57,096 nt of DNA from TMED27 sp963922705 (GTDB lineage: Bacteria; Pseudomonadota; Alphaproteobacteria; Micavibrionales; Micavibrionaceae), in the NCBI GenBank assembly GCA_963922705.1, contig CAWUJS010000006.1, positions 1 through 57,096 on the forward strand, given 5' to 3'. Positions 15,854 through 24,789 of this stretch are shown one piece after another (positions within the stretch are counted from its first letter, which is position 1; the number at the start of each line of letters is the position of its first letter). The position numbers were made by a program, and so were the translations under genes. The notes under the pieces were generated by a model, which did no database searches, was not told the DNA's origin, and saw only the letters and a program-made list of their open reading frames with translations.

Positions 15854-18013
15854 ATGCCTAATACACTTAAGCTTATCCACACTGTTCAAGCCTATAATCC
15901 TGATCTTGATATTGAGGTTGTTGAGGGTGCTATAGATTATGCGAAAATTATGCATGACGGGCAAACGCGCTCTAGTGGTGAGCCATATTACACCCATCCT
16001 GTTGAGGTTGCGGGTATTTTAGCAGATATGAAAATGGATATTGGTTCAATTTTAACCGCGATCCTGCATGATACACTTGAAGATACCGATGCGACTTTTG
16101 AGGAGCTGGAGCAAAAATTCGGTAAGGAAGTTGCGGAATTGGTGGATGGTGTTAGTAAGCTAACCCGTATTGAATCAAAAACCGCAGAAGGCAAGCAGGC
16201 TGAAAATTTTCGTAAATTACTTTTGGCCATGTCCGAAGATATTCGCGTTTTGCTGGTTAAGCTCGCTGACCGCCTCCATAATATGCGTACCATTGATGGT
16301 ATTAAAAAACCGGAAAAACGTCGCCGCATTGCGCTTGAAACCCTTGAGATATACGCGCCGTTGGCAGAAAGGGTTGGCGTTAATACGATTAAGGGCGAGC
16401 TTGAAGATCTTTCATTTGCCGTGTTAAACCCCGAAGCCCGCGATAGCATTACAAACCGCCTTTCTTTCTTGCGAAAAGAGGGCACGACAGTCGTTGATAA
16501 TATTATTGACGAGCTTAAAACCCTTTTGAATAACGCAGACATCACTGCTGAGATTACAGGCCGGGAAAAAACACGCTATTCCATTTGGAAAAAAATGCAG
16601 CGCAAGAATGTCGCATTTGAACAGCTTTCCGACATAATGGCGTTTCGCATTGTAGTTGATACAACCGAGCAATGCTACGCCGTTTTAGGCTTTATTCATG
16701 GGCGCTATCACTCAGTTCCAGGGCGTTTTAAGGATTATATTTCAACGCCCAAACCCAATGGCTATCAATCGATTCATACAACCGTTATGGGGCCTGCGCG
16801 CCAGCGTATCGAAATTCAAATTCGCACAAATGAAATGCACTATAAGGCCGATATGGGGGTTGCTGCACATTGGGCCTATAAGGGCGGTGAATTGCCTTCG
16901 CTTAAGGATGTAAAAAAATATAGATGGCTGCGCGAATTGCTTGAAATTCTGGAACAGGAGCAACGCCCGGAAGATTTTTGGGAAAATACAAAGCTTGAGC
17001 TTTTTCAGGATCAGGTCTTTGCCTTTACCCCCAAAGGCGATTTGATTGAGTTACCATCGGATGCAACGCCGATTGATTTTGCTTATGCTATTCATTCCGA
17101 TATTGGTGATAAATGTGTTGGTGCAAAAATTAACGGACGAATTGCACCGCTTAATACAAAACTTGCCAATGGCGATCAGGTGCAAATCATTACAGCCAAA
17201 ACGCAGCAACCTTCTCCGACATGGGAGCGCTTTGTTGTTACTGGAAAAGCGCGTAGCCATATCCGAAAATTCATACGCAATCAGCAACGCGGTGAATATA
17301 TAACACTGGGTAAGGCGATGCTCCAAAAAGTCTTTCGTCAGGAAGGATATGATTTTACTGAAAAAGCAGTATCCGGTATTTTGAAAGAATACCAGGCCGA
17401 GGAAAATGACGATATCTACGCAAAAATAGGATCAGGATTGATCGTTGCGCGTGATGTTTTCAAATCGGTATTCCCTGCGCATAAAACAGAGATTGCCAAG
17501 CGTCCATCATCTGATATGGATGCAGCAGTGATGGTGCGTGCGCCGATTGATAATGATACGCCAATGCCTATTAAGGGGCTTATTCCCGGTATGGCGGTGC
17601 ATATGGCGCGGTGCTGTCATCCATTGCCGGGCGACAGGATTGTCGGGATTGTGACAACCGGGAAGGGCGTGACAATTCATACGATTGATTGCGATACATT
17701 GGAGACATTTGCAGATACGCCGGAGCGCTGGATTGACGTTTCCTGGGGTGATGGCAAAGACACACCAGAATCGCATATAGGCCGGATTAATATTATTATT
17801 CAGAACGAGCCGGGATCACTGGGGACGCTGTCTACTGTTATTGGAACAAATGGCGGTAATATTACAAATTTGAAAATTACCTCCAGATCAGAGGATTTTT
17901 GGGAGATTTTACTGGATATCTATGTCAATGATACAAAGCATCTTAGCAATATTATTGCCGCGTTGAGGGCAACACCATCAATTATCAATGTGGAGCGTGC
18001 AAGGGGAGGATAA
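15854..18013 (+). CDS. rsh: Bifunctional (p)ppGpp synthetase/hydrolase Rsh
   Basis: The single RelA/SpoT homologue makes and degrades the stringent-response alarmone. The 719-residue protein has, in order, the HD hydrolase domain (HPVEVAGILADM, HDTLEDT near residue 75), the synthetase domain with RFKD near residue 292 (the RXKD form of bifunctional enzymes) and PKPNGYQSIHTTV, the TGS domain (VFAFTPKGDLIELP), and a C-terminal ACT domain (NEPGSLGTLSTVIG). The HD residues are intact, so hydrolase activity is expected. A perfect DnaA-box sequence TTATCCACA lies at codons 7-10, probably by chance. Confidence 0.96.
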   Translation: MPNTLKLIHTVQAYNPDLDIEVVEGAIDYAKIMHDGQTRSSGEPYYTHPVEVAGILADMKMDIGSILTAILHDTLEDTDATFEELEQKFGKEVAELVDGVSKLTRIESKTAEGKQAENFRKLLLAMSEDIRVLLVKLADRLHNMRTIDGIKKPEKRRRIALETLEIYAPLAERVGVNTIKGELEDLSFAVLNPEARDSITNRLSFLRKEGTTVVDNIIDELKTLLNNADITAEITGREKTRYSIWKKMQRKNVAFEQLSDIMAFRIVVDTTEQCYAVLGFIHGRYHSVPGRFKDYISTPKPNGYQSIHTTVMGPARQRIEIQIRTNEMHYKADMGVAAHWAYKGGELPSLKDVKKYRWLRELLEILEQEQRPEDFWENTKLELFQDQVFAFTPKGDLIELPSDATPIDFAYAIHSDIGDKCVGAKINGRIAPLNTKLANGDQVQIITAKTQQPSPTWERFVVTGKARSHIRKFIRNQQRGEYITLGKAMLQKVFRQEGYDFTEKAVSGILKEYQAEENDDIYAKIGSGLIVARDVFKSVFPAHKTEIAKRPSSDMDAAVMVRAPIDNDTPMPIKGLIPGMAVHMARCCHPLPGDRIVGIVTTGKGVTIHTIDCDTLETFADTPERWIDVSWGDGKDTPESHIGRINIIIQNEPGSLGTLSTVIGTNGGNITNLKITSRSEDFWEILLDIYVNDTKHLSNIIAALRATPSIINVERARGG

Positions 18014-18180
18014 TGTATCCTGGAATTTTAGAAAAGAATTCAATAATGAATTTCAGAGAATTATACTTGCTAAAATTATATTTTCTGTCACTATCAACGA
18101 TTATTATTAAAACTAAATTAAACAATTTTAAGTAAAAATATCGTCTTAAAGGTTAGTTATAAATAGGATCTAGATTTAAA

Positions 18181-18801
18181 ATGTATAATGATGATAAGTG
18201 GAATGCAGTAACGGGTGATGAGCTTGCCGGTTTTTTGGAGCAAATTAATCCCATTGACGGCAAATATAAAGTTGCTCCTGAAAGTACACAAGTTCACTGG
18301 AGGCAGCTTCCATTTTATGATTCTGTCGCATTGGTGCGCGTACGTGAACCAAAATGGACCAATCAAAGACTTAATATCTATTATCTTACGGATCAGGGGA
18401 ACCTTTTCCGCCTTAACGGCACATCGCCGCCTATTCACGAGGTGAATGCAAAAGCACCGATTAAGGTGAATGAAAAGAATGTTCTGGAATATCTGCATTT
18501 CTTCTGTTTCTTTGTGCGTGGTGAAGAAGGGCCGTTTTATATTGCGGAAAGCATGGAAGATCCAAATATGCCGACTGAAATGGATGACACAACGCGTTCT
18601 GTTATTGAAGGGACTGTGAGACCCGCAACATTTGAAGGGACAAATGAGCAGGGGCATTTCCTTTGTGATGCGGTTGTTTTTTATTCAAATGCCCTTTTCA
18701 TTGCAAATTTTGCCGTGCAGCCGACTGGTATGATTGAAATGCTCGATGATGAGCCGATTGCAGCCGATTTGCCAACAAAAGTTGATCAGCCTGTTTCTTA
18801 A
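18181..18801 (+). CDS. Unknown 206-residue protein
   Basis: I do not recognise this protein. It is soluble, with no signal peptide or membrane helix, and rich in aromatic residues (WRQLPFYDSVALVRV, YLHFFCFFVRGEEGPFYIAES), followed by an acidic C-terminus (IEMLDDEPIAADLPTKVD). The codon pattern looks like that of its neighbours. It has its own 167-bp AT-rich upstream region after rsh and lies before murB. No function can be given. Confidence 0.8.
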   Translation: MYNDDKWNAVTGDELAGFLEQINPIDGKYKVAPESTQVHWRQLPFYDSVALVRVREPKWTNQRLNIYYLTDQGNLFRLNGTSPPIHEVNAKAPIKVNEKNVLEYLHFFCFFVRGEEGPFYIAESMEDPNMPTEMDDTTRSVIEGTVRPATFEGTNEQGHFLCDAVVFYSNALFIANFAVQPTGMIEMLDDEPIAADLPTKVDQPVS

Positions 18802-18890
18802 AAAATCTTATTTGTGTCATGCATGTTTATCTATCGCTATAGTATATGTGATGGATGTAAAACTTGCAGGCTAAACAATCTATAGTTGTT

Positions 18891-19019
18891 CCAGTTTATA
18901 ATCGGACATCCATCGAAAATTGTTCGGCTTTTTCAAAATGTGACGACAACGTATAGACAATACTTTGAGGAGCATTTTGAAAAAACGGCGATTTGCAGAT
19001 TTGTCCGATTTTTAAATGG
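18891..19019. repeat. Hairpin element (MITE-like) upstream of murB
   Basis: The ends form an imperfect 18-bp terminal inverted repeat (CCAGTTTATAATCGGACA against CCATTTAAAAATCGGACA on the other strand, 15 of 18 matching). Inside, TTTTTCAAAATG (18929-18940) and CATTTTGAAAAA (18973-18984) are a perfect 12-bp pair. There is no coding capacity. It fills most of the gap before murB. The left end plus about 10 bp outside it recur at 21733-21762. Confidence 0.6.
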
Positions 19020-19028
19020 AATGACTAT

Positions 19029-20063
19029 ATGAGCAATATTCGTGGTAAGCTGGTTGAAAACGCACCGATAGGTCAGCAGAGTTGGTTTCGGTGTGGTGGT
19101 AATGCTGATCTGCTTTTTAAGCCTGCGGATATAGAAGATTTAGCTGAATTTTTAAAACAATCATCGCCTGAGACCCCGATTACTGTCATCGGCGGCCTTG
19201 CCAATACAATTATTCGGGATGGTGGTATACGCGGCGCTACAATTCAGCTTGGAAAAGAGTTTTCTGATATTGCCCTTTTGCCATCTTCTGCTACCCAAAA
19301 AGATGCTGTGATCAAGTCACAGTATGACAATATATTGATGAAAGCAGGTGCAGGTGCTTTGAATGGAAATGTAGCGGCCTTTGCTGTTAAAAACGGTATT
19401 GGCGGATTTGAATTTTTATCCGGTATTCCCGGAAGCTTGGGCGGTGCACTGCGGATGAATGCCGGGGCTTATGGATCGGATATTAGTGATATCCTGGTTG
19501 CCATAGAAGCTGTTGATTTTGCGGGGAATCGTTATTTATTGTCTCCATCTTCGCCATTGCAAGGCTTGTCCTCGCAAGCCATGGATCACAGGGGTAAACC
19601 GTGTGATGACGCTATTGTAGACGAACGCAAAATCAATCTTTCTTACCGTAACAATGATGCGCCGGATAACCTTATTTTCACATCAGCAATTCTAAAAGGC
19701 GTCGCCGAAGACTATGATAGCGTTAAATCCCGCATTACCGAAATTAAGAAAAAACGCAATGAAACGCAGCCTATCAGGGAGCAAACAGGTGGTTCAACTT
19801 TTGCAAACCCTGACCCTGGAAAGCTCAAAGAAGCTGGGTTGCCTGAGGATATGCGGGCATGGCAGGTTGTTGAAAAAGTCGGTGGGCGGAGCCTTAAGAT
19901 TGGCGGTGCGCAGATGAGTGAAAAGCACTGTAATTTCATGATTAATACAGGCAATGCAACCGCTGCAGATCTTGAAAATTTAGGCGATGAGATCAAAAAT
20001 CGTGCTTATCAAGATTTAGGGCTTGAGATGCATTGGGAAATTAAGCGGATTGGCGAGCAGTAA
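19029..20063 (+). CDS. murB: UDP-N-acetylenolpyruvoylglucosamine reductase MurB
   Basis: MurB reduces UDP-GlcNAc-enolpyruvate to UDP-MurNAc with FAD and NADPH. The 344-residue protein has WFRCGGNADLLFKP, VIGGLANTIIRDGG, GIPGSLGGALRMNAGAYG, GGSTFANP (catalytic Ser) and the final Glu region LEMHWEIKRIG. ATG 19029 gives the usual N-terminus (RGKLVENAPIGQQSWFRCGG). It is longer than relatives because of two insertions: residues about 172-199, which hold two palindromes, and about 83-100, which hold a 17-bp palindrome. Both look like repeat-derived DNA translated in frame. Confidence 0.95.
   Translation: MSNIRGKLVENAPIGQQSWFRCGGNADLLFKPADIEDLAEFLKQSSPETPITVIGGLANTIIRDGGIRGATIQLGKEFSDIALLPSSATQKDAVIKSQYDNILMKAGAGALNGNVAAFAVKNGIGGFEFLSGIPGSLGGALRMNAGAYGSDISDILVAIEAVDFAGNRYLLSPSSPLQGLSSQAMDHRGKPCDDAIVDERKINLSYRNNDAPDNLIFTSAILKGVAEDYDSVKSRITEIKKKRNETQPIREQTGGSTFANPDPGKLKEAGLPEDMRAWQVVEKVGGRSLKIGGAQMSEKHCNFMINTGNATAADLENLGDEIKNRAYQDLGLEMHWEIKRIGEQ
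19563..19610. repeat. Palindromic element translated inside murB
   Basis: GGCTTGTCCTCGCAAGCC (19563-19580) is one hairpin, and ATCAC (19585-19589) pairs with GTGAT (19603-19607) around CAGG...CCGTG. Read on the other strand it has the GTCATCAC...GATCCATGG layout of alphaproteobacterial REP units. It encodes about 16-20 extra residues between GNRYLLS and INLSYRNND. Confidence 0.6.
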
Positions 20064-20068
20064 AGATT

Positions 20069-21727
20069 TTACATCTTTGGAATGCGTTCATACATATCCG
20101 GCAAATCATTCTCAATGAGCAGAACATCATCTTCCTGCTTATTTTTGATATACCAGGATTGTGCGTCTGCGAAGCTATCAAATTCCTTGAGTGTTTTACC
20201 GCTGCCGGTTGACTTGAACCCTTTGATAAAGGTTGGAATACGATCCGCAGTTACAACAAGGCAAATATCACAGATTTCTCCGGCGGATTTCCCGATTTTT
20301 TCATGAGCATCATCATGTGCAACACCCAATTCAACCATGCCGGGTGTGATTAAAATTTTTCTGGCGTTCGGCTTTAAGGTTGCCAGTAAATTCAGCGCGG
20401 ATTGAAAACCAACAGGGTTGGAATTATAAGAATCATCAATCAGGAGACTTCCGTCACTTTGGCGCTTAACTTCAAGGCGATGTTGAATTTGTGGCAAGCT
20501 TGCCAGTGCATCCTGAATATCATCGGTTGATATCCCAAGTTCAACAGCCAGAGCAAAGGCCAGAACGATATTGTGGGCGTGATGCAGCCCATAAATTGGA
20601 ATTTCAGGGGAATATATTGTTTTCTTATGCTCGAATGTAATCGCTAAGCCATGAGGTCTTTGCTCAACTTTTTGAATTTGCAGGTCACCGGGTTGTATGT
20701 AAGAGGCGTCTTTGGCGGTTTTCTCAACTGTCGGTGCATCACCTGCGACGATAAAATTTTTATGATTGTCTGTTTTGAGTTTTCGGGAATGTGTAAATCG
20801 TAATGTTCGTTCATGAATCACGACTTTACCCTCATCCGGGTTTTTGGCGATCACCGCTTCGGCCAGTTCAAACTTTGCTTTGGCAACAGTATCCAGCGAG
20901 CGAAAGCGCTCATAATGCGCATGACCGATCGCAGAAATAATGGCAAGGTCCGGCGGTGTCAGCTTACATAAACCTTTTATCGACCCTGGGCCATAAGCGC
21001 CCATTTCAACGATAAAATATTGGTGGTTTGGTTCTAACTCCTCACGAATAATACGTGTAATACCCATTGGGGTATTAACGCTTCCGGGTGTCATTAAAGT
21101 GGGTGCTTGCGTTTTTAAGATATGTCCCAAAATATGTTTAACGGAGGTTTTTCCAAAAGAGCCTGTAATGCCTATAATCTTGGGTTGATAGTCTAGAACT
21201 TTATTATGGGCTTCGCGCCAGAATCCCATTTGAACAGATTTCTCAAATGGTTGTAAGGCCAGGTTGACCAAAATAAGCAGGAAGGGAAGGATTTGAATAT
21301 TGATGATCCACAACATGGGGTGTGCATAATAAAAATAGGGTATGGCAGATAAAATAGCCATTATAAACGCAGGAAAGAAAATACGCTTGGCGCGGCTTGT
21401 TGCGACAAGTTTTTTCTTGGAGTTTTTACGCGGATCTTTTTCTTTGTAGGTGCCAATAACAAAAAAAATAAAGACCAGAAAGTTTAAGATAAAGTCCGGT
21501 AGTAATGCCTGAAAGCCGAAGAAATGAACGCCAAAAATTAACCCGCCTAAAAGCAGCATTGAAAGGGTTAAACGCTTATCAAAGGCGCCATGTTTGATCA
21601 TCCATGAAAAGAGTCTTGAGTTGTCATATTCTTCTTGCTGCAGGACATGCATGTAAGTCATCTGGCGTTTCGCCGCGAATGTCACAAAGGCAACAAAGAT
21701 CAGTGATAATGTGGCAATTTCGATCAT
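20069..21727 (-). CDS. Membrane-anchored MurF-like Mur ligase
   Basis: The C-terminal 370 residues are a Mur ligase closest to MurF, which adds D-Ala-D-Ala to the UDP-MurNAc tripeptide. They show the ATP loop GITGSFGKTS (186-195), VEMGAYGPG, the metal and Lys region HAHYERFRSLDTVAKAKFE, the adenine/ribose pocket LHHAHNIVLAFA, and DDSYNSNP (431-438), a MurF hallmark. The first 180 residues are not the normal UMP-MurNAc-binding domain. They hold about four membrane helices (near 3-19, 52-70, 74-93, 117-158) separated by a basic loop (KEKDPRKNSKKK). It is transcribed against murB, in a pair with the hydrolase upstream. It probably supplies MurF activity, since no canonical murF is in the cluster. 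An amidase-related Mur ligase role is an alternative. Confidence 0.85.
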   Translation of the reverse strand: MIEIATLSLIFVAFVTFAAKRQMTYMHVLQQEEYDNSRLFSWMIKHGAFDKRLTLSMLLLGGLIFGVHFFGFQALLPDFILNFLVFIFFVIGTYKEKDPRKNSKKKLVATSRAKRIFFPAFIMAILSAIPYFYYAHPMLWIINIQILPFLLILVNLALQPFEKSVQMGFWREAHNKVLDYQPKIIGITGSFGKTSVKHILGHILKTQAPTLMTPGSVNTPMGITRIIREELEPNHQYFIVEMGAYGPGSIKGLCKLTPPDLAIISAIGHAHYERFRSLDTVAKAKFELAEAVIAKNPDEGKVVIHERTLRFTHSRKLKTDNHKNFIVAGDAPTVEKTAKDASYIQPGDLQIQKVEQRPHGLAITFEHKKTIYSPEIPIYGLHHAHNIVLAFALAVELGISTDDIQDALASLPQIQHRLEVKRQSDGSLLIDDSYNSNPVGFQSALNLLATLKPNARKILITPGMVELGVAHDDAHEKIGKSAGEICDICLVVTADRIPTFIKGFKSTGSGKTLKEFDSFADAQSWYIKNKQEDDVLLIENDLPDMYERIPKM

Positions 21728-21732
21728 ATATG

Positions 21733-21762
21733 TGTCCGATTTTAAACTGAAACAACTATAAT
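21733..21762. repeat. Copy of the murB-upstream sequence next to the MurF-like start
   Basis: About 28 of 30 bases match the reverse complement of 18879-18908. Shared blocks are TGTCCGATT, TAAACTG and AACAACTATA. Relative to transcription, both copies lie in the same orientation upstream of murB and of the MurF-like gene, here ending 5 bp before the start codon. Confidence 0.65.
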
Positions 21763-22518
21763 TTACAGGTTTTGAATAAAGTTTTTAAGCAGTATAGCGA
21801 CCTGATGGCGTCCTGACGACAAAACGCTGTAATGATCTTCGTCCTTTAAAAGAGACAATTTTGCGTCTTGAATCAAGCCTGAAAGTGTTTTTCCGATTTC
21901 CGGCGGTGTTTCCGTGTCTTTTTCACCATAAACAAAATGGACAGGGCATTGGATGGAAGGCGCGATATCCCTCAGATCTTCATTGACGACTTTTACCAAA
22001 ATTTTGCGTAAAATCGGATCTGCATTTTTATAATCAGCGGAGCCGAATTTTTGAATCAGCCATTCTTCGGGCAAGCCAAAGGGGATTAGTTTTTTTAACC
22101 CTTTATAGATAGCGATGCGGGTTTTGAAATAAAGGCTTTTATAAAAGGGGAGTTGTTTTGGAATACCTGCGCCTGCGATCAAAAACAATCCTTTGATTAA
22201 TTCGGGGTATTTTGCAGCGAGCTGTAAACCCACACGGCAGCCAAAAGAATGACCGACCCATAGGATAGGCGCAGTGCTTTTATGTTTTATAAATGCCGCA
22301 ATATGATCTGCATACTCACCGCTGCCCCAGATATCGGGCGGCATATCGGATTCACCAAAGCCGGGAAAGTCGATTAAGATATGCCGGCCAAGCGTCTCAA
22401 GCGGTGTGCAAAGCTCTAAAAATCCTGCATGGCTTTGTCCCCATCCATGTCCCCATATAATGACAGGATCTGTTTTGGAGCCTTTTTGAATAAATTTAAT
22501 GCCTTGATAATCTTGCAA
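21763..22518 (-). CDS. Alpha/beta-hydrolase
   Basis: This 251-residue protein has the full alpha/beta-hydrolase layout: oxyanion strand WGHGWGQSH, DFPGFGESDMP, nucleophile elbow GHSFGC (Ser91), a cap region (about 120-180), the acid in YGEKDTETP and the base in DEDHYSVL. No signal peptide is seen, so it is probably cytoplasmic. The substrate is unknown. It is 35 bp upstream of the MurF-like gene on the same strand and likely co-transcribed, so a peptidoglycan precursor or lipid ester is possible. Confidence 0.88.
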   Translation of the reverse strand: MQDYQGIKFIQKGSKTDPVIIWGHGWGQSHAGFLELCTPLETLGRHILIDFPGFGESDMPPDIWGSGEYADHIAAFIKHKSTAPILWVGHSFGCRVGLQLAAKYPELIKGLFLIAGAGIPKQLPFYKSLYFKTRIAIYKGLKKLIPFGLPEEWLIQKFGSADYKNADPILRKILVKVVNEDLRDIAPSIQCPVHFVYGEKDTETPPEIGKTLSGLIQDAKLSLLKDEDHYSVLSSGRHQVAILLKNFIQNL

Positions 22519-22568
22519 GGGCGAAACCTCTTTGATGCTAATTTAAATTCATGCTTTAATAGCTATAT

Positions 22569-22593
22569 TCGTCCTGCATAAGCAGGAATCTCT
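22569..22593. repeat. Decayed REP-like hairpin before ddl
   Basis: CGTCCTGCATAAGCAGGAAT resembles one arm of the GTCATCCCTGC...GCAGGGATC elements, reduced to a CCTGC/GCAGG stem. Confidence 0.4.
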
Positions 22594-22651
22594 TAAAACA
22601 TAAACAATAAAACGCCTGTCTTCACAGGAAAAGCAAGAAGTTAAACTATAG

Positions 22652-23869
22652 ATGTCCGAAAATAGAAAAAAAGTTGCCGTCTTTTTTGGTGGTCGATCAC
22701 CCGAGCATGATGTGAGTGTTGTTACAGGCCTTCAAGTTCTCTCAGCCATTGATTCGAGCCAATATGATGCATTTCCCGTTTATATTGCACCGGATGGTGA
22801 ATGGCGGATAGGCGATGTTTTACGGGAGCGTAAAAACTATCTTTTGAGCGCGGAAAGCCTTAAGCAAACGAAAGCTGTGGCGCTTGATCCTAAAGCTGAT
22901 CGTGGCGGGCGTTTGATATCCAAACGCGCCGGGTTTTTGGGGCAAACAAAACCGATTGAATTTGATATTGCCATGCCTTGCTTTCACGGGCTTTATGGTG
23001 AAGATGGGAATATTCAGGGATTGTTTGAGCTGGCTAATATCCCGTATGCGGGGATGCGCACCATGGCATCCTCTGTTTTGATGGATAAAGTTGCAACCAA
23101 ACGCATGCTGCATTCTGCGGGTATTCCAACGCTTGACTATGCGGTGCTGAAACGCCCTCAACAGGGATTGATGATCCCGGTTGAAGACATTAAGGCACAG
23201 ACGAGGCATCTCAAATTTCCCTGTATTATCAAGCCTGTGCATCTCGGCAGCTCCATTGGTGTTGCGAAGGTGAACACGCCTGAGGAGATTAAAGCGACGC
23301 TGCCCGCTATTTTTGAATTTGATGATGCAGCAATATTAGAGCCTTTTGTTGAAAATCTTGTTGAATATAATATTGCAGTCTCCAAAGCGTTTGGTGCATT
23401 AAGTTTTTCAGCCATTGAGCGCCCGAAAGCCACGGATGAATTGCTTGATTTCAAACAAAAATACCTGTCCGGCAAGGATAGTAAAACCGGTGATAAGATG
23501 GGCGGTACAAAGGAGGCGGGCACAATTAGTGAGGGCATGCTTTCTTTAACGCGTGAGCTAAACCCAAAGCTTTCAAAGAAACAAGCTGAGGCGATTTATC
23601 ACTATGCTGCTGCTATGTTTGAAGCCTTAAATGGTTCCGGTGCGCCGCGTATCGATTTTATGAGCAATGGCAAAACAGGCGCTATATGGCTGAACGAGGT
23701 CAATCCGATTCCTGGCTCATTTGGTTACTTTTTGTGGGAGGCGGCAGAGGATTCAAAATTATTTACCGAGCTTTTGAGCGCGCTACTTGAAGAGGCGCTT
23801 GCGGAAAATCGCGGACGTGTTCTGCCCAAAGACCCTGTGCCCAAAGATGCCAGGTTATTTAAGCGATAA
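22652..23869 (+). CDS. ddl: D-alanine--D-alanine ligase
   Basis: Ddl makes the D-Ala-D-Ala dipeptide that MurF uses. The 405-residue ATP-grasp protein starts VAVFFGGRSPEHDVSV with the first-site Glu. It has FHGLYGEDGNIQGLFE, PYAGMRTMASSVLMDK, FPCIIKPVHLGSSIGV and the metal site APRIDFM...WLNEVNPIPGSF. It is longer than E. coli DdlB (306 residues), as in the long Ddl subfamily, with extra sequence around residues 40-75 and in the omega loop (LSGKDSKTGDKMGG). D-Ala-D-Ala specificity is inferred from context. ftsQ follows after 13 bp. Confidence 0.94.
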   Translation: MSENRKKVAVFFGGRSPEHDVSVVTGLQVLSAIDSSQYDAFPVYIAPDGEWRIGDVLRERKNYLLSAESLKQTKAVALDPKADRGGRLISKRAGFLGQTKPIEFDIAMPCFHGLYGEDGNIQGLFELANIPYAGMRTMASSVLMDKVATKRMLHSAGIPTLDYAVLKRPQQGLMIPVEDIKAQTRHLKFPCIIKPVHLGSSIGVAKVNTPEEIKATLPAIFEFDDAAILEPFVENLVEYNIAVSKAFGALSFSAIERPKATDELLDFKQKYLSGKDSKTGDKMGGTKEAGTISEGMLSLTRELNPKLSKKQAEAIYHYAAAMFEALNGSGAPRIDFMSNGKTGAIWLNEVNPIPGSFGYFLWEAAEDSKLFTELLSALLEEALAENRGRVLPKDPVPKDARLFKR

Positions 23870-23882
23870 ACAGAGATAAAGC

Positions 23883-24761
23883 ATGGCAAAAATGAGAAAA
23901 CCGGGAACGCGCAAAAGCGCATTTGTGAATAAACGCCGTCAGGGTTTTATGGCGCGTGTTTTGCCGTGGTTTCGCCGTTTTGGCATGATGGTCGCGATGC
24001 TCACATTTATGATTTGGATGGGTGCTTGGTTTGTGCTTAGCGATGCTGATACACGGACATCCGACTGGATTCATGAACGCGTTATTAACACCAGTGCTTC
24101 TATGGGATTTGAGGTCGCAAATATTTTGGTTGAAGGCAGAGTTTATGCCGATCCACAAATTCTAAAAGCCATGATCAATGTTCAAAAGGGTGATCCGCTT
24201 TTTGCTTTTGATCCGAAACAGGCCAAAGATTCCATTGAGCAAATCGCATGGGTTGATACAGCGCATGTGGAAAGGCGCTTGCCAGACACGCTTTATATCA
24301 AGCTTAATGAGCGTAAACCGCTGGCGCTGTGGCAGAAAAATAAGAAATTAAGCGTGATTGACCATTATGGGGATGTTGTACCTGTGAATGATCTTGCGCC
24401 TTTTAAAAATCTTGTCATTGTTATTGGTGAAAATGCCCCACAAAATGCTGAAGAGTTGTTTCGTATTCTGGTTGGTGAGCCGGAAATTTTCCAGCGCATA
24501 GAGATTGCGGGCTTTATTGCAGACAGGCGTTGGGATTTGATTTTCAAAAGTGATTTGCGGGTGAAGCTGCCGGAAAAAGATGCTGCATTTGCATTTTCGC
24601 GTCTGGCGCGTGCGCAAAAAGAGGATAAAATTCTCGATAAGGGGCTGACGACTATTGATTTACGCGATCCACAGCGTATGATCGTGCGGACAAAGCCGGG
24701 CGCAACGCAGGAATATCAGTCAGGTTATTCCAATGCTTCGGTTTCAGGAAATGATATCTAA
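23883..24761 (+). CDS. ftsQ: Cell division protein FtsQ
   Basis: FtsQ is the bitopic POTRA-domain member of FtsQLB. The 292-residue protein has a basic cytoplasmic tail, one membrane helix (about 33-52), a POTRA domain with FEVANILVEGRVYADPQIL and WVDTAHVERRLPDTLYIKLNERKPLALWQ, and a beta domain ending in DLRDPQRMIVRTKPGA. It sits between ddl and ftsA, the standard order. Confidence 0.95.
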   Translation: MAKMRKPGTRKSAFVNKRRQGFMARVLPWFRRFGMMVAMLTFMIWMGAWFVLSDADTRTSDWIHERVINTSASMGFEVANILVEGRVYADPQILKAMINVQKGDPLFAFDPKQAKDSIEQIAWVDTAHVERRLPDTLYIKLNERKPLALWQKNKKLSVIDHYGDVVPVNDLAPFKNLVIVIGENAPQNAEELFRILVGEPEIFQRIEIAGFIADRRWDLIFKSDLRVKLPEKDAAFAFSRLARAQKEDKILDKGLTTIDLRDPQRMIVRTKPGATQEYQSGYSNASVSGNDI

Positions 24762-24789
24762 GTTTAGACTATAAGTTACTAAAATTCCC

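Noticed and set aside
15873..15881. Perfect DnaA box within rsh
   Set aside because: TTATCCACA here encodes codons 7-10 in the ordinary rsh frame, with no second box nearby. It is probably chance.
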